From: Furcasterigmium furcatum
Lineage: Eukaryota; Ascomycota; Sordariomycetes; Glomerellales; Plectosphaerellaceae
Length of the DNA stretch: 64,000 bases
Assembly: GCA_001599815.1 (NCBI GenBank)
Contig: BCIA01000003.1
Span: forward strand, 3,472,001 to 3,536,000
Direction: 5' to 3'
Shown here: piece after piece, positions 9,541 to 17,981 of the stretch
How positions within the stretch are numbered: position 1 is the first letter of the stretch
How the letters are laid out: each line of letters starts with the position of its first letter
Notes under the pieces: generated by a model
What the model was told of the DNA's origin: nothing
Seen by the model: only the letters and a program-made list of their open reading frames with translations
Database searches by the model: none
Program-made: the position numbers and the translations under genes

Positions 9541-11985
9541 TCACTGCAGGATGACGAGATCGTCGTCGTCGTCGTCCAACGTCACCATCCCCCTCCTCAC
9601 AGGCAGTGCATCTCCGAGGCTCTCCCGGCCCGCCTCCCGAATCCCCTTCTCGGTGACGAATCTCGTCTTCTTCCGCACAGGCGGTTGGTCTCCAGACGAC
9701 AGCGACGACGAAGCAGACCCGGGCAGCCCCTTCGCCTCGGCCTCTGGCTGCAGCTTCTCGCCATCCTTCATCCTCGAGAGCTTGTCCTTCAGGTTTCCGC
9801 CCCATCCAAACCCGCCGCCCGGCTTGCCCGAGTTGCTCGACGCCACGCTCTCAGGCCTCTTGCGCTTCATCGGCCCCAGGTGGATCACATGATCCTTTGA
9901 ACGAGGCGCGAGGAGCTCCAGCGCAGCAGCATCGAGCTTCGGTCCCTCGTCCGGATATGCCCCGTCGCCGTCGCCCGTGTCCCCCGACGCCGGGATGATG
10001 GTGCCCTTGCTCCGCCCCGACGCAGACCGCTGGCTCTCCGTTTGCTTCATGTACAGCTTCCCCGCGCCGTTGCCCAGCTTGCTCAGCCTCTCAGCGATCC
10101 CGCGCTCGTGCTCCTGCGCGACTAGCCTGCGCTTCAACCCCTCCGCCTTCTCCCGCCTGTCTGCGAACGCCGACGCGCCGTCGATCAGCTCCGATGTGCT
10201 CATCGTCCTACTCGCGAACCAGTGGCCGTGCGTCTCGCGGTCGTAGCCCGTGTGCTTCTTATCCGCCTGTACGTGTTTCGAGTTTTGCCTCTTCCCTCCC
10301 GGCCCGAGGCGGTCCCACGAGTTGAGCTCGACGCGCGCCCCGCGGGCCTTGGTCACGGCCGCGTTGGAGTGGAACTCGCAGAACTCGGTGCGTTTGCTGT
10401 TCACCCACGACAGGCACGATACGCCATCCTTCTTGACGCTCTTGCAGAAGCCGAGGTCGCGCGCCATGCCGATCTCGATGAGCCTGTCCTCGTCCGAGTT
10501 GATGATGAGGCTGAAGCGGCCAGAGTCCTGTCGTCCTTTGGCGGGGGGCATGATGGTCGGGTTCAGGATGGCGAGGACTGTGCCCTCGCCGATCTTCCAG
10601 TAGCGCTGAAAGCCCGAGTCGAAGAGGAAGAGTTCCAGCTCGAACTTGAGATCGACGAGGGTGACGACCATGTACTTTCCCCTGTCGTTCTTGGCGCCGT
10701 TCTTGTCTTGCTGCGCTTTGTGAGCCCGTGGCTCTGATCGCTTGGCGACGATGGCGAAGAAGACGATATCTTGTTCGTAATCTGGGAGCTCGTAGTCGGG
10801 AGATTTGACCTGGCGGAGGAGGTCCTTCATGGTCATGATCTTCTTGCCCGTAAAGTGGCGGGTAAGAATCGAGTGAGGGATGTTACGCCTCTTCAGGTGC
10901 AGGCCAGAGTAGGGCTCGAATGCCGAGGCTTGTGCTTCAGGGACGTCCTCTGGTGCTTGCTTGGTTCGAGCATCGCGTCGTTGCGGCAGCTCGTCCAGGG
11001 AGTGATCCACGTCGGTTTGGCTCGTAAGATTGGGCGCCGTGCTGCTCTTTGGAAGCCCAGGGCCGGGGGCCGCTGCGCTCCGTCCTGCCATGATCTCTTC
11101 CCTGCTGAACTGCTCCGGCGGGGCATCGGGCTCCTCAGGTATATCGACGGCCTTTCTCTTGAACTCCTCCATTTCCGTTCGGCCGATGCCAAACGACTTA
11201 GTCCTGAGCTGTTTGATCCTTTCCTGCTTCTCCTGGCGGTCGGTCTCCTGGTTCCGCGCCGCCGCAAGGCGTTCGTTGAAGGTGAAGGGCCGTACCGGTT
11301 CATCATGCTGCTGATGCTGCTGAGCCGCAGGTATGTTTGGTGTTTTCGATCGCTGCAAATACCCCCCAAACTGTTGCTGTGAGTCTGGATTCCTCCGTAG
11401 GCTCGGAGCCCTCTTCAAAGAGACGTCTTTCGCCGTGAGGCCCTTGTCGATGCCCAGGAGGACTCGCTTCGGCGACGTCCTGGCTGGTGGTTCGGCGGCC
11501 ACTCTTTTCACTGGTGATGCTGGTATCTCTACAGCATTTTGCGAATGCGGCCGTGATGCATCCTCCACTCCTGCCCTTTTCCGCGGTGATAAAGGGGCCG
11601 CCTGAGCTCTCGAGGTGTCGGCCTCGTCCTTTTTTGCCCTGGCGCTTTGCAACTTCTTCAGCTTTAACCGGGCCTGGATCTCCTGTAGCTTCAACTGTAA
11701 TGTCTCCTCGTCCTCGTCTTCCGCGCCGTCTTCAAGAGCGTCATCGAAAGCCACGGGCCGAGATGTGTTGGCCCCTGCCAGGGCCGACTTCTTCAGGGGA
11801 GACGGGGAAGGGGATGTTTGGTTTGCCAGTCGTCGGTATCGATCGCGGCCGCTGGGAGTGCTGAGGAGGGCTTCTCGAGGGGATCGCGGTGGCCATTGGG
11901 GCTCTTCGATCTGCTTAGCTGGGGGGGATGTTAGGCGTCTGCCGCTTCGTTGCGTCGACATTGTCGAGGACTCACGAGGCGCCAT
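9541..11985 (-). CDS. MCM10: DNA replication initiation factor Mcm10
   Basis: An 814-aa open frame, or 795 aa if the 57-nt candidate intron at 11919-11975 is removed. Mcm10 binds the CMG helicase and DNA polymerase alpha and is needed for origin firing. The N-terminal half is basic, low-complexity and has a predicted coiled coil (LQLKLQEIQARLKLKKLQ). The conserved core starts near residue 345 (FEPYSGLHLKRRNIP) with the OB-fold (VVTLVDLKFELELFLFDSG). The Mcm10 CCCH zinc finger follows with Cys514, Cys524, Cys536 and His539 (GFCKSVKKDGVSC...FCEFH). The C-terminus ends in an acidic DDDDDDLVILQ tail. It diverges from the RNase H2 subunit gene across a promoter with two ACGCGT boxes, which fits G1/S expression. 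Confidence 0.93.
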   Translation of the reverse strand: MAPRESSTMSTQRSGRRLTSPPAKQIEEPQWPPRSPREALLSTPSGRDRYRRLANQTSPSPSPLKKSALAGANTSRPVAFDDALEDGAEDEDEETLQLKLQEIQARLKLKKLQSARAKKDEADTSRAQAAPLSPRKRAGVEDASRPHSQNAVEIPASPVKRVAAEPPARTSPKRVLLGIDKGLTAKDVSLKRAPSLRRNPDSQQQFGGYLQRSKTPNIPAAQQHQQHDEPVRPFTFNERLAAARNQETDRQEKQERIKQLRTKSFGIGRTEMEEFKRKAVDIPEEPDAPPEQFSREEIMAGRSAAAPGPGLPKSSTAPNLTSQTDVDHSLDELPQRRDARTKQAPEDVPEAQASAFEPYSGLHLKRRNIPHSILTRHFTGKKIMTMKDLLRQVKSPDYELPDYEQDIVFFAIVAKRSEPRAHKAQQDKNGAKNDRGKYMVVTLVDLKFELELFLFDSGFQRYWKIGEGTVLAILNPTIMPPAKGRQDSGRFSLIINSDEDRLIEIGMARDLGFCKSVKKDGVSCLSWVNSKRTEFCEFHSNAAVTKARGARVELNSWDRLGPGGKRQNSKHVQADKKHTGYDRETHGHWFASRTMSTSELIDGASAFADRREKAEGLKRRLVAQEHERGIAERLSKLGNGAGKLYMKQTESQRSASGRSKGTIIPASGDTGDGDGAYPDEGPKLDAAALELLAPRSKDHVIHLGPMKRKRPESVASSNSGKPGGGFGWGGNLKDKLSRMKDGEKLQPEAEAKGLPGSASSSLSSGDQPPVRKKTRFVTEKGIREAGRESLGDALPVRRGMVTLDDDDDDLVILQ
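11919..11975 (-). other. Candidate 57-nt in-frame intron in MCM10
   Basis: Ten coding bases after the ATG there is a perfect GTGAGT donor. A CCTAAC branch site and a CCCCCCCAG acceptor follow, 57 nt in all. The segment is a multiple of three without a stop codon, so spliced and unspliced transcripts both stay in frame. Splicing would join MAP to PKQIEEPQW, in phase. Confidence 0.65.
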
Positions 11986-12658
11986 TGATGCGAGCTCGAG
12001 ACGGTTCGTTCGCGTTCCGCAGAGGCGAGGATTGTTGTCGCCCTCCCGGACCCCGGATGCAAATTTGGTCAGCCAGAGGAGAAGGCAAGCATCCCCTCGC
12101 GAGCATCGACCAGGATGCTGGGTGATATTGGCGGGTCAAAGCTTTTCATGCAACGGGCGAGAAAGGATGGTCAGCGGCCTGGAGAAGCGGTCGATCGAGA
12201 GGTACGAAACGGCAGCGAAGGGATAACGTCGTCTCAAGCAGGAGAACTGTATCTCAATCGACCAATGCAGTGCTAGATCCCCGTGACCGAACAGGCGGCC
12301 AATGATAAGAAGAACGGCTTGTCAATATCGGAGCGCCATGCAGTTTAATGCCGGGACGAGTTTGGGATGGTTCAAGTTTCGCGGGCGACGCGTCCCACTT
12401 TAGCGAAAGTCGCATCACATCCCTGACGCGCCAGACGGACGCGTTTCTAGGGGCTAAAGGTACCTTTCACCCAAAAGTACAACAGCTGTACTTGCACCTG
12501 TCCAGTCCTCGCCCATCCATCCTCAACTTCAACAACCAGCAGCATCAACCGATCGTTTCTTGGAAAAAAGACACAATACCAATAACCTCTTGATTTTGGG
12601 ACCCTTTGGACTTTTTCTTCTTCAGAATCGATACCGCAATTCTCTCCCTCCCGCCACA
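11986..12658. promoter_or_regulatory. Divergent MCM10/RNH202 promoter with MluI cell-cycle boxes
   Basis: The 673-bp interval between the two start codons carries ACGCGT at 12388-12393 and 12439-12444, an ACGCGC at 12426-12431 and an E2F-like TTTCGCGGG just upstream (about 12378-12386). ACGCGT is the binding site of MBF (Mbp1-Swi6 type APSES factors), which drives DNA-synthesis genes at G1/S. The sites lie about 0.22-0.27 kb from the RNH202 ATG and about 0.40-0.46 kb from the MCM10 ATG. Confidence 0.6.
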
Positions 12659-13984
12659 ATGGCCAGGACGACGAGATCGACCAAGGCCACGCCCGCCCAA
12701 AAGGCAGAGTCGACCGAATCGACCTCCCAGCCCAAGTACACCATGCCCGAGGAGTCCAATGACACTCCCAAGCTGTTCATCCTACCCAAAAAGCTCGCAA
12801 AGGACGCCCTCATCGTCTCGCTGCCGAACCCTCGCTACTCCAAGCCTACCAGGTACCTCGCCTGCCCCGAGACGGGAATCTACGAGTTCACAGCGATATC
12901 CGCGCCCGCGACGGAGCCTCGAAGCTGGCTGATCGAGTCCAAACCCGAGCAGCAGGCCAAGGAAATCCAGACCGACAATGCATCGTCCCAGTTTCAGGCC
13001 CATGTAACCAATGGCGCCGACCTCTTCGTCGCGACTCCCATCGACCCCGTCTTCCTCCTGCTCCCTGGCCTCTTTGGCCCGACAACATCCAAGTCTGACG
13101 GAAAGCGACTGTTCCTCTCCAGCGAAGACCACTTTGATGCCCTGGCCGGCACGCCCTCTGACCTGTCCGAGGTCCTGCGGTGCGCCAAGTCAAGAGCCCT
13201 TCTGGAAGCCAGGATGGAGGCCGTTAGCGATGCTGTCGATGCTGGTGACGAGAAGATGTACCGCCTGAGCGAGGAGAAGCTCGTGCAGCTCATCTTGTCC
13301 AAGGCCAGGGCCATGAGTACAGGCACGCTGCCTCGGAGCATGGAGGACAAATTTGTCACCAAGGCTTTGGAAGCGCCGCTCGTGACGCAGCAGAGCTCGG
13401 CGGTCGTTGTCGAATCGAAGGAAGTCAGTGAGACTGTAACTTCCACCACTGACGCTTCCACGCCTTCCACGGAATCTGCCGAGTCGCAGTCCTCAGTCTC
13501 CACAGTCCAGAGTACGACGACCGTGCTCACGGAGGCCTCGACCGCAGCCACGTCCGTCAATGGAGAGTCTGCTGAGGAGGGCGTGGTGACTGCCATGAGG
13601 GCTTCTCCGGAAGTGGTCAGCCTGCAGAGGCTCAGGGTCGCCTTCAACTTCATATGCGCCAGCTACGTTCCTCCCAGCATCGCCGACCGTCTGCATGAAC
13701 TTCTGAAGGATCCAAAAGCTGCGGGCGCCGACTTCGCGCCACTCGATTCCTACCTCGAAGAGCTCGCCGGGGCCCGCGCCGAGGCAGCAGCTTCTCGATC
13801 CATGACGGATTACTCCCGCAAGCGTGCGCTGGATGACGAGGAGGAAGAGGCCCGGGTGGAGAAGAAGAGGAAGATCGAGGAGGAGAAGAAGCGAAAGGCC
13901 ACCGAGAGCCGTGGCGTCAAGAACCTCCGTAAGGTCAACACCACAGGCATGAAGAAGATGAGCGATTTCTTCAAGAAGAAGTGA
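12659..13984 (+). CDS. RNH202: Ribonuclease H2 subunit B
   Basis: A single-exon gene of 441 aa starting at MARTTRSTK; an in-frame upstream ATG at 12560 was rejected because it lies in what looks like leader. RNase H2 is the nuclear trimer that removes ribonucleotides and RNA-DNA hybrids; subunit B is structural and targets it to PCNA. The N-terminal triple-barrel half carries LFILPKKL, YEFTAI and DPVFLLLPGLF, and the Ydr279p-type winged-helix region follows (YRLSEEKLVQLILSKARAM). A Ser/Thr-rich linker (about residues 255-320) and a Lys/Glu-rich tail lead to a C-terminal PCNA-interacting motif MKKMSDFF followed by lysines, matching the MKxIxxFF arrangement of human RNASEH2B. Confidence 0.92.
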   Translation: MARTTRSTKATPAQKAESTESTSQPKYTMPEESNDTPKLFILPKKLAKDALIVSLPNPRYSKPTRYLACPETGIYEFTAISAPATEPRSWLIESKPEQQAKEIQTDNASSQFQAHVTNGADLFVATPIDPVFLLLPGLFGPTTSKSDGKRLFLSSEDHFDALAGTPSDLSEVLRCAKSRALLEARMEAVSDAVDAGDEKMYRLSEEKLVQLILSKARAMSTGTLPRSMEDKFVTKALEAPLVTQQSSAVVVESKEVSETVTSTTDASTPSTESAESQSSVSTVQSTTTVLTEASTAATSVNGESAEEGVVTAMRASPEVVSLQRLRVAFNFICASYVPPSIADRLHELLKDPKAAGADFAPLDSYLEELAGARAEAAASRSMTDYSRKRALDDEEEEARVEKKRKIEEEKKRKATESRGVKNLRKVNTTGMKKMSDFFKKK

Positions 13985-14079
13985 GCGAGCCTGTCGTCGA
14001 CGGCGCGATCGTGCCGGCCGGATGGGGTATTCGTCATTCGTCCTCAACTGTACAAACATTTTTCCCGAACCGATCGGGT

Positions 14080-14815
14080 TTACGACGTCCCGCGCCCCCG
14101 ATAACCACCACGAGTGCTCGATGCTCCCCTGCCGATCCTGCTCCCCGACGGCCCTGATATGCTGCTGGATCCGCGCGTGTGGAGAGAGCCTCGCGTGCCT
14201 CTGCTGCCGCGCACGGCACCTCGACCTCGGACACTGGGCGTTCGGCCGACCGTTGCCTGCCGCTGGCGGTCTTCCTCCTCCTCCTCCCGTTTCCTGCGCG
14301 CGGCTTCCCGTCTGCGCTCGTCCTCAGCCGCCCTCCGCTCAGCAGCCTGCTGCTTTTGCAGGGCCTCGGCCTCCATATCCGTCACGTCTTGCGTTGCGCC
14401 TCGCCAGTTCGGGTTTAGGATCAATCGCTGGTTGTGCTCGGTCTGGGACAGGATGCGCGTCCACGTGTTAAGGAGGGTCGAAGCATTGCCTACTGTGCCG
14501 GAAACGGCCTTTGCGCTTGGAGTCAGCTTGGTCGAGTCGAGTCAGTGGGAGAAGAGGAGGGCCGAGGCTTACACCCATGTTGCCCTTCGCTCTCTCGAGA
14601 GTGCCAATGAGACCTTCGACCGATGCATTGATGTTGCGGACGCCCTCGAGCTCCTTTCGCAGCGCAGCCTCCCTGTCATACTCGCTGTGGGGGTTTCCGG
14701 GTGTCCGGGGCGTCGGTGTCTTGGGTGTCCTGGGGGTCTTCGGGGTCCTCGGGCGGTCTGGGTCTGGCGAGGCCCAGATGTCTTCGGTTGTGGAATCCTC
14801 GAGTTGGTCAGACAT
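14080..14815 (-). CDS. DUO1: DASH complex subunit Duo1
   Basis: Exons 14815-14573 and 14508-14080, separated by a 64-nt intron (GTAAGC donor, CTGAC branch, AAAG acceptor), give 223 aa. Duo1 is part of the ten-subunit DASH/Dam1 ring that couples kinetochores to spindle microtubules. The conserved block spans the splice site: ALRKELEGVRNINASVEG, then across the intron the LLNTWTRILSQTEHNQRLIL signature and NPNW. The N-terminus has a TPKTPRTPKTPTPRTP run, a likely mitotic-kinase target. The C-terminal half is a charged coiled coil (QKQQAAERRAAEDERRR) followed by an Arg/Gly/Ser tail. Met at 14815 (MSDQLEDST) was chosen over the ATG at 14866 because conservation begins there. It converges closely with RNH202 (95 bp between stop codons). 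Confidence 0.9.
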
Positions 14816-15712
14816 GGTGACGGTTGACCTCACGACAGCTATGATATCATCCGCCCCGGAAGTCACCAGCCTTCAAGTAGGTCGCTTTTTGGGCCGCCGC
14901 CTTGAGGGGTCGTTGTTTCACGAAGGGCCTGGTGAGTGAGTGACGTTGTTTGTTTGGACTCGGGCTGGGGTTGTGGAGGACGAGGCTGCATCGAATAAGG
15001 CTTCTTCAGCGCGGAGCAAAGTACCGAGTACAGGGGCCCGAAGTGGGATGAATGAGGGGCTGAGAGGTACCAGGGCACAAAGTGGCGCACGGGCCAAGAC
15101 GCGAAAAGCACGCGTTCTCGTACAGGGACGCGTCGGGAGTGGAGTCGCTTAATTACTTCTCGCAGGGCAGCTATTGTGGAGAGGAGTGAATGGTGTGGCT
15201 TGTGGTTGGCTGATACAGGGGAGGCTGGTCTGCATCAGAGCCCCAGCCTCCTCTTTCAGTCTGGTGCCATGTTTTGGCTGCCACCTCATCATCCCTTCGG
15301 CATTCCACTCCAATGCATCTGCTCTCTCTTCACCCACCGCCTCCCTGTCCACCCGTCATCCAACTTTTTACCCGCAACATCACCAGCTCCGATACACCCG
15401 TCTGACGAGATATCATCGAGACTACTCCGATTCAAGCTCGAATTGAATCACGGTTGTGGTCGCATAGTATCTCTAAGCTCCTTTAATACCCGTAATCCTC
15501 CCGAAACTCGAAGCGCGGAATTTCGACCCGAGTGCAAGCCTGTGCATCGTCCATCCCTTGGAACATCAGCTGGGAGAGTCAACAAAGCGCAGAACCAGCA
15601 GCGCATTCATATTCACATCACACCGGCACCCATAGTGGACGCGACGCCTAGGGACGAGAGAGTCAACAAACCCCAAGTTCCCGTGCCTGCCTCGGGCAGC
15701 CCCAGCCAAAAA
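14816..15712. promoter_or_regulatory. Divergent promoter of DUO1 and unknown nuclear gene with MluI cell-cycle boxes
   Basis: ACGCGT occurs at 15110-15115 and 15128-15133, with a further GACGCGAAAA just upstream near 15099. The boxes lie about 0.3 kb from the DUO1 ATG and about 0.6 kb from the ATG at 15713. The right half (15,240-15,710) looks like pyrimidine-rich leader of the rightward gene. Confidence 0.5.
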
Positions 15713-17052
15713 ATGGCAACAACCTACCGCACCTCTACACCCTCCCCTCCTCCCACCTCCGCCATCCGAACTCCTCCAACCCCCAAACACGGCTTCAGTG
15801 ATCCCTGGGAACCCTACTCGCCACGAAAATCTGCGCGAATTGCTTCCCAGCGCCCTGCCCACAGGACGCCTTCTCCTCAATCCTCTCGACGCAACCGCAC
15901 TCCTACTCGCACCTCCAGGAAAGCCGCTGCATCTACTACCAGCATCATGTCCCCTATCGACACGCCTCAGAAGAAGCGTTTCCCCGCGACAGAATCGACC
16001 CGTCGCATCTCCGGCACCCTGACCGCCGACGGAACCGCCAGCGCAGCCCACGGCCTCGACAAGCAGGCCAAGCAGGAGGAAGAGTCCCTCACGAGCACCG
16101 TTACCCGTCGCTCCGGCATGCTGCCCACGCCCGTCAAGACCCCTAAGAAGGCACCGACCGAGGCCCAGGCTGCCAGCATCCGCGCCGTCGCCCGCAACCT
16201 GTTCTCGCACGAGGAAGAGACCTCGACTCGATCTCCCCGCAAGCAGCGTGTACCCAAGAGGTACAACGGCATCTCCATGGAGAGCTTCGTCGCCGAAGAG
16301 GTCGAGGAGCCGATCCAAATCTTCACCGATTCCAAGGAACGTGTTCCTGAGGTCGACGTGAGCGCCGAGAACCCTTTCTATGGCAAGCACACCACCGCGG
16401 AGCCCGAGCCTCCCCGGCGCCGCAGCAAGCGCAAGGTCGCAGTCCCCGGCGAGGGTTCGCAGCAGGTCGAGGAGGCGCTGCAGCGCGAGGATGGAATGGT
16501 CTACGTCTTGTGAGTTATCATCTCTTCTCAATTTTCTGTGTCACAGAACTGAAGCTAACAATCAACAGCCGTGGCAAGAAGATCTTCCGCAAGTTCGCCG
16601 AGAATGAGGAAGATGATGCGGAAGGCACAGATGCGTCACTCCGCGTACCTCTGACGCGGTCTTCCATCAAGCCCCGTCGCCTCTTCCAGGAGCAGATCCA
16701 GGAAGTGTCGCCGGAGGACGAGGAAGCTGTCACCGACATTGAGGACCACCTCATGGGCGAGGCCGATGAGCACCACGAAGAAGAGGTTCCCCAGACGCCC
16801 GTCGAAGTGAAGTCTGCTGAAAGTACCCCCCGCGCTCCACGGTTCGCACCAGCACCTACGCCCCCCGACACCCGCCGCACCACCCGCTTCGGAACCAAGG
16901 GCGAGGATTCCACCCCCTCCAGGCCCAAGGGCGGCCGTCTCTTCGACAACTGGCCCATTACTAAGAGCCGGTCAAGCAGCGCTGAGGTCTCACACAAGCG
17001 AGCTGCCGAGAGCAGCCTGCCATCGGCCCCCACGAAGCGAGCCCGCGCCTAG
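15713..17052 (+). CDS. Conserved nuclear protein of unknown function, rich in CDK-type sites
   Basis: Exons 15713-16509 and 16569-17052 (59-nt intron: GTGAGT donor, GCTAAC branch, CAACAG acceptor) give 426 aa. I do not recognise a named family. Most of the chain looks disordered and is rich in Ser/Thr-Pro (TPPTPKH, PIDTPQKKR, LPTPVKTPKK, VPQTPVEV) and in Lys/Arg clusters. Two ordered-looking blocks stand out: ASIRAVARNLF (about residue 158), and VDVSAENPFYGKHT with RRRSKRK and the DGMVYVFRGKKIFRKF segment rebuilt across the intron, which confirms the splice. The C-terminus ends PTKRARA, a plausible nuclear signal. A shared MCB promoter with DUO1 suggests a cell-cycle role. It could be a CDK-regulated adaptor or repressor in the Whi5/Nrm1 style, but no sequence match to those is claimed. 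Confidence 0.8.
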
Positions 17053-17981
17053 GCGAAACGCCCGAGGCGGCTTCTACTCTTCTTCACTTCACTTCTCTTC
17101 ACCGGGCACATTTTCGGAACACTCCACTACTCATTTCTAAACCTTGGAGGCTGGCAGGATGAGGTCCTGCTTGCTCTCGTGACGACGGTTGGACGGCATG
17201 AATGGATGAGAAGCCACAGATTGGCTCTCGTCGACACGCGTTGATATTTGCGATGCTGGGTTGGAGGGAATCGATGACTCTACAGGAGGGACTCGGGGAC
17301 GAAACCCCGCTCCCCAGAGTTTTGGCGTTGGGATAAAGATTGCTTTTATGGACATGTCATGCAGCCCCCTCATCATGTGTGTGAGAGTATGGGAACGAAC
17401 GGGCCTGAGGGGACTAGTCATGATGACTCGCTTGGGTTTACTGTAGCACAGGTCTCAAAAAAGATGCGTCTATGGTTTCTGAACAGCTGTTTGCCCTCCT
17501 CCGTGATGTGATGCCTTCCCGTCAAGTGAGACGAACCGTCACTTATTAGGGAGATTCGGCCCAAGCCGGGCGCTTCCGAGCTGCCGGAGGAGTCTATGGC
17601 CGCCCTCCGATGAGCGCACCTTACCCCACTATTGCATCGTAGCTTCGGCCCATTGCATTGGGCTCCCGCTCGGCGGACATTCTTTTTGACCCCTCCATCC
17701 GTCTCACGAGCCCGACTTGAAGACTTTCACCACTGCATATGACCAACCTCACAGCCCGTCCACGACTGCTCAATCTGCGCCTGGGGTCCTTAAACCTGTG
17801 CTTCACATCTTAGCGCTTCGTCGTCCAGAGCATTGGCCCTGCTTCTTCAGCACTTCAGAGCACACTCGGGGAAAACGCCGGCTGAGGATCTCGGTTTCTG
17901 CCCCTCCCTCGTTTTCCGAAGAGCCTCACTCTTGCCGCCATCGACACAGATTCAAGACAGTCCCCTCGCCGTTCCATCGCC
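17053..17981. other. Intergenic: 3' UTR and PBY1 promoter
   Basis: No gene was recognised. The left part should be the 3' UTR of the unknown nuclear gene and the right part (17.7-17.98 kb, pyrimidine-rich) the PBY1 promoter and leader. A lone ACGCGT at 17236-17241 is treated as background. Confidence 0.45.

Noticed and set aside
9511..9900. Plus-strand frames overlapping the 3' end of MCM10
   Set aside because: Antisense shadows of the MCM10 coding sequence.
15566..16531. 321-codon minus-strand frame opposite the unknown nuclear gene
   Set aside because: The plus strand has a clean intron that joins a conserved block; the minus frame is a Gly/Arg/Leu-rich shadow.
17236..17241. ACGCGT in the 3' region before PBY1
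   Set aside because: Single copy in a non-promoter position; several single copies also occur in coding DNA, so lone sites are treated as background.
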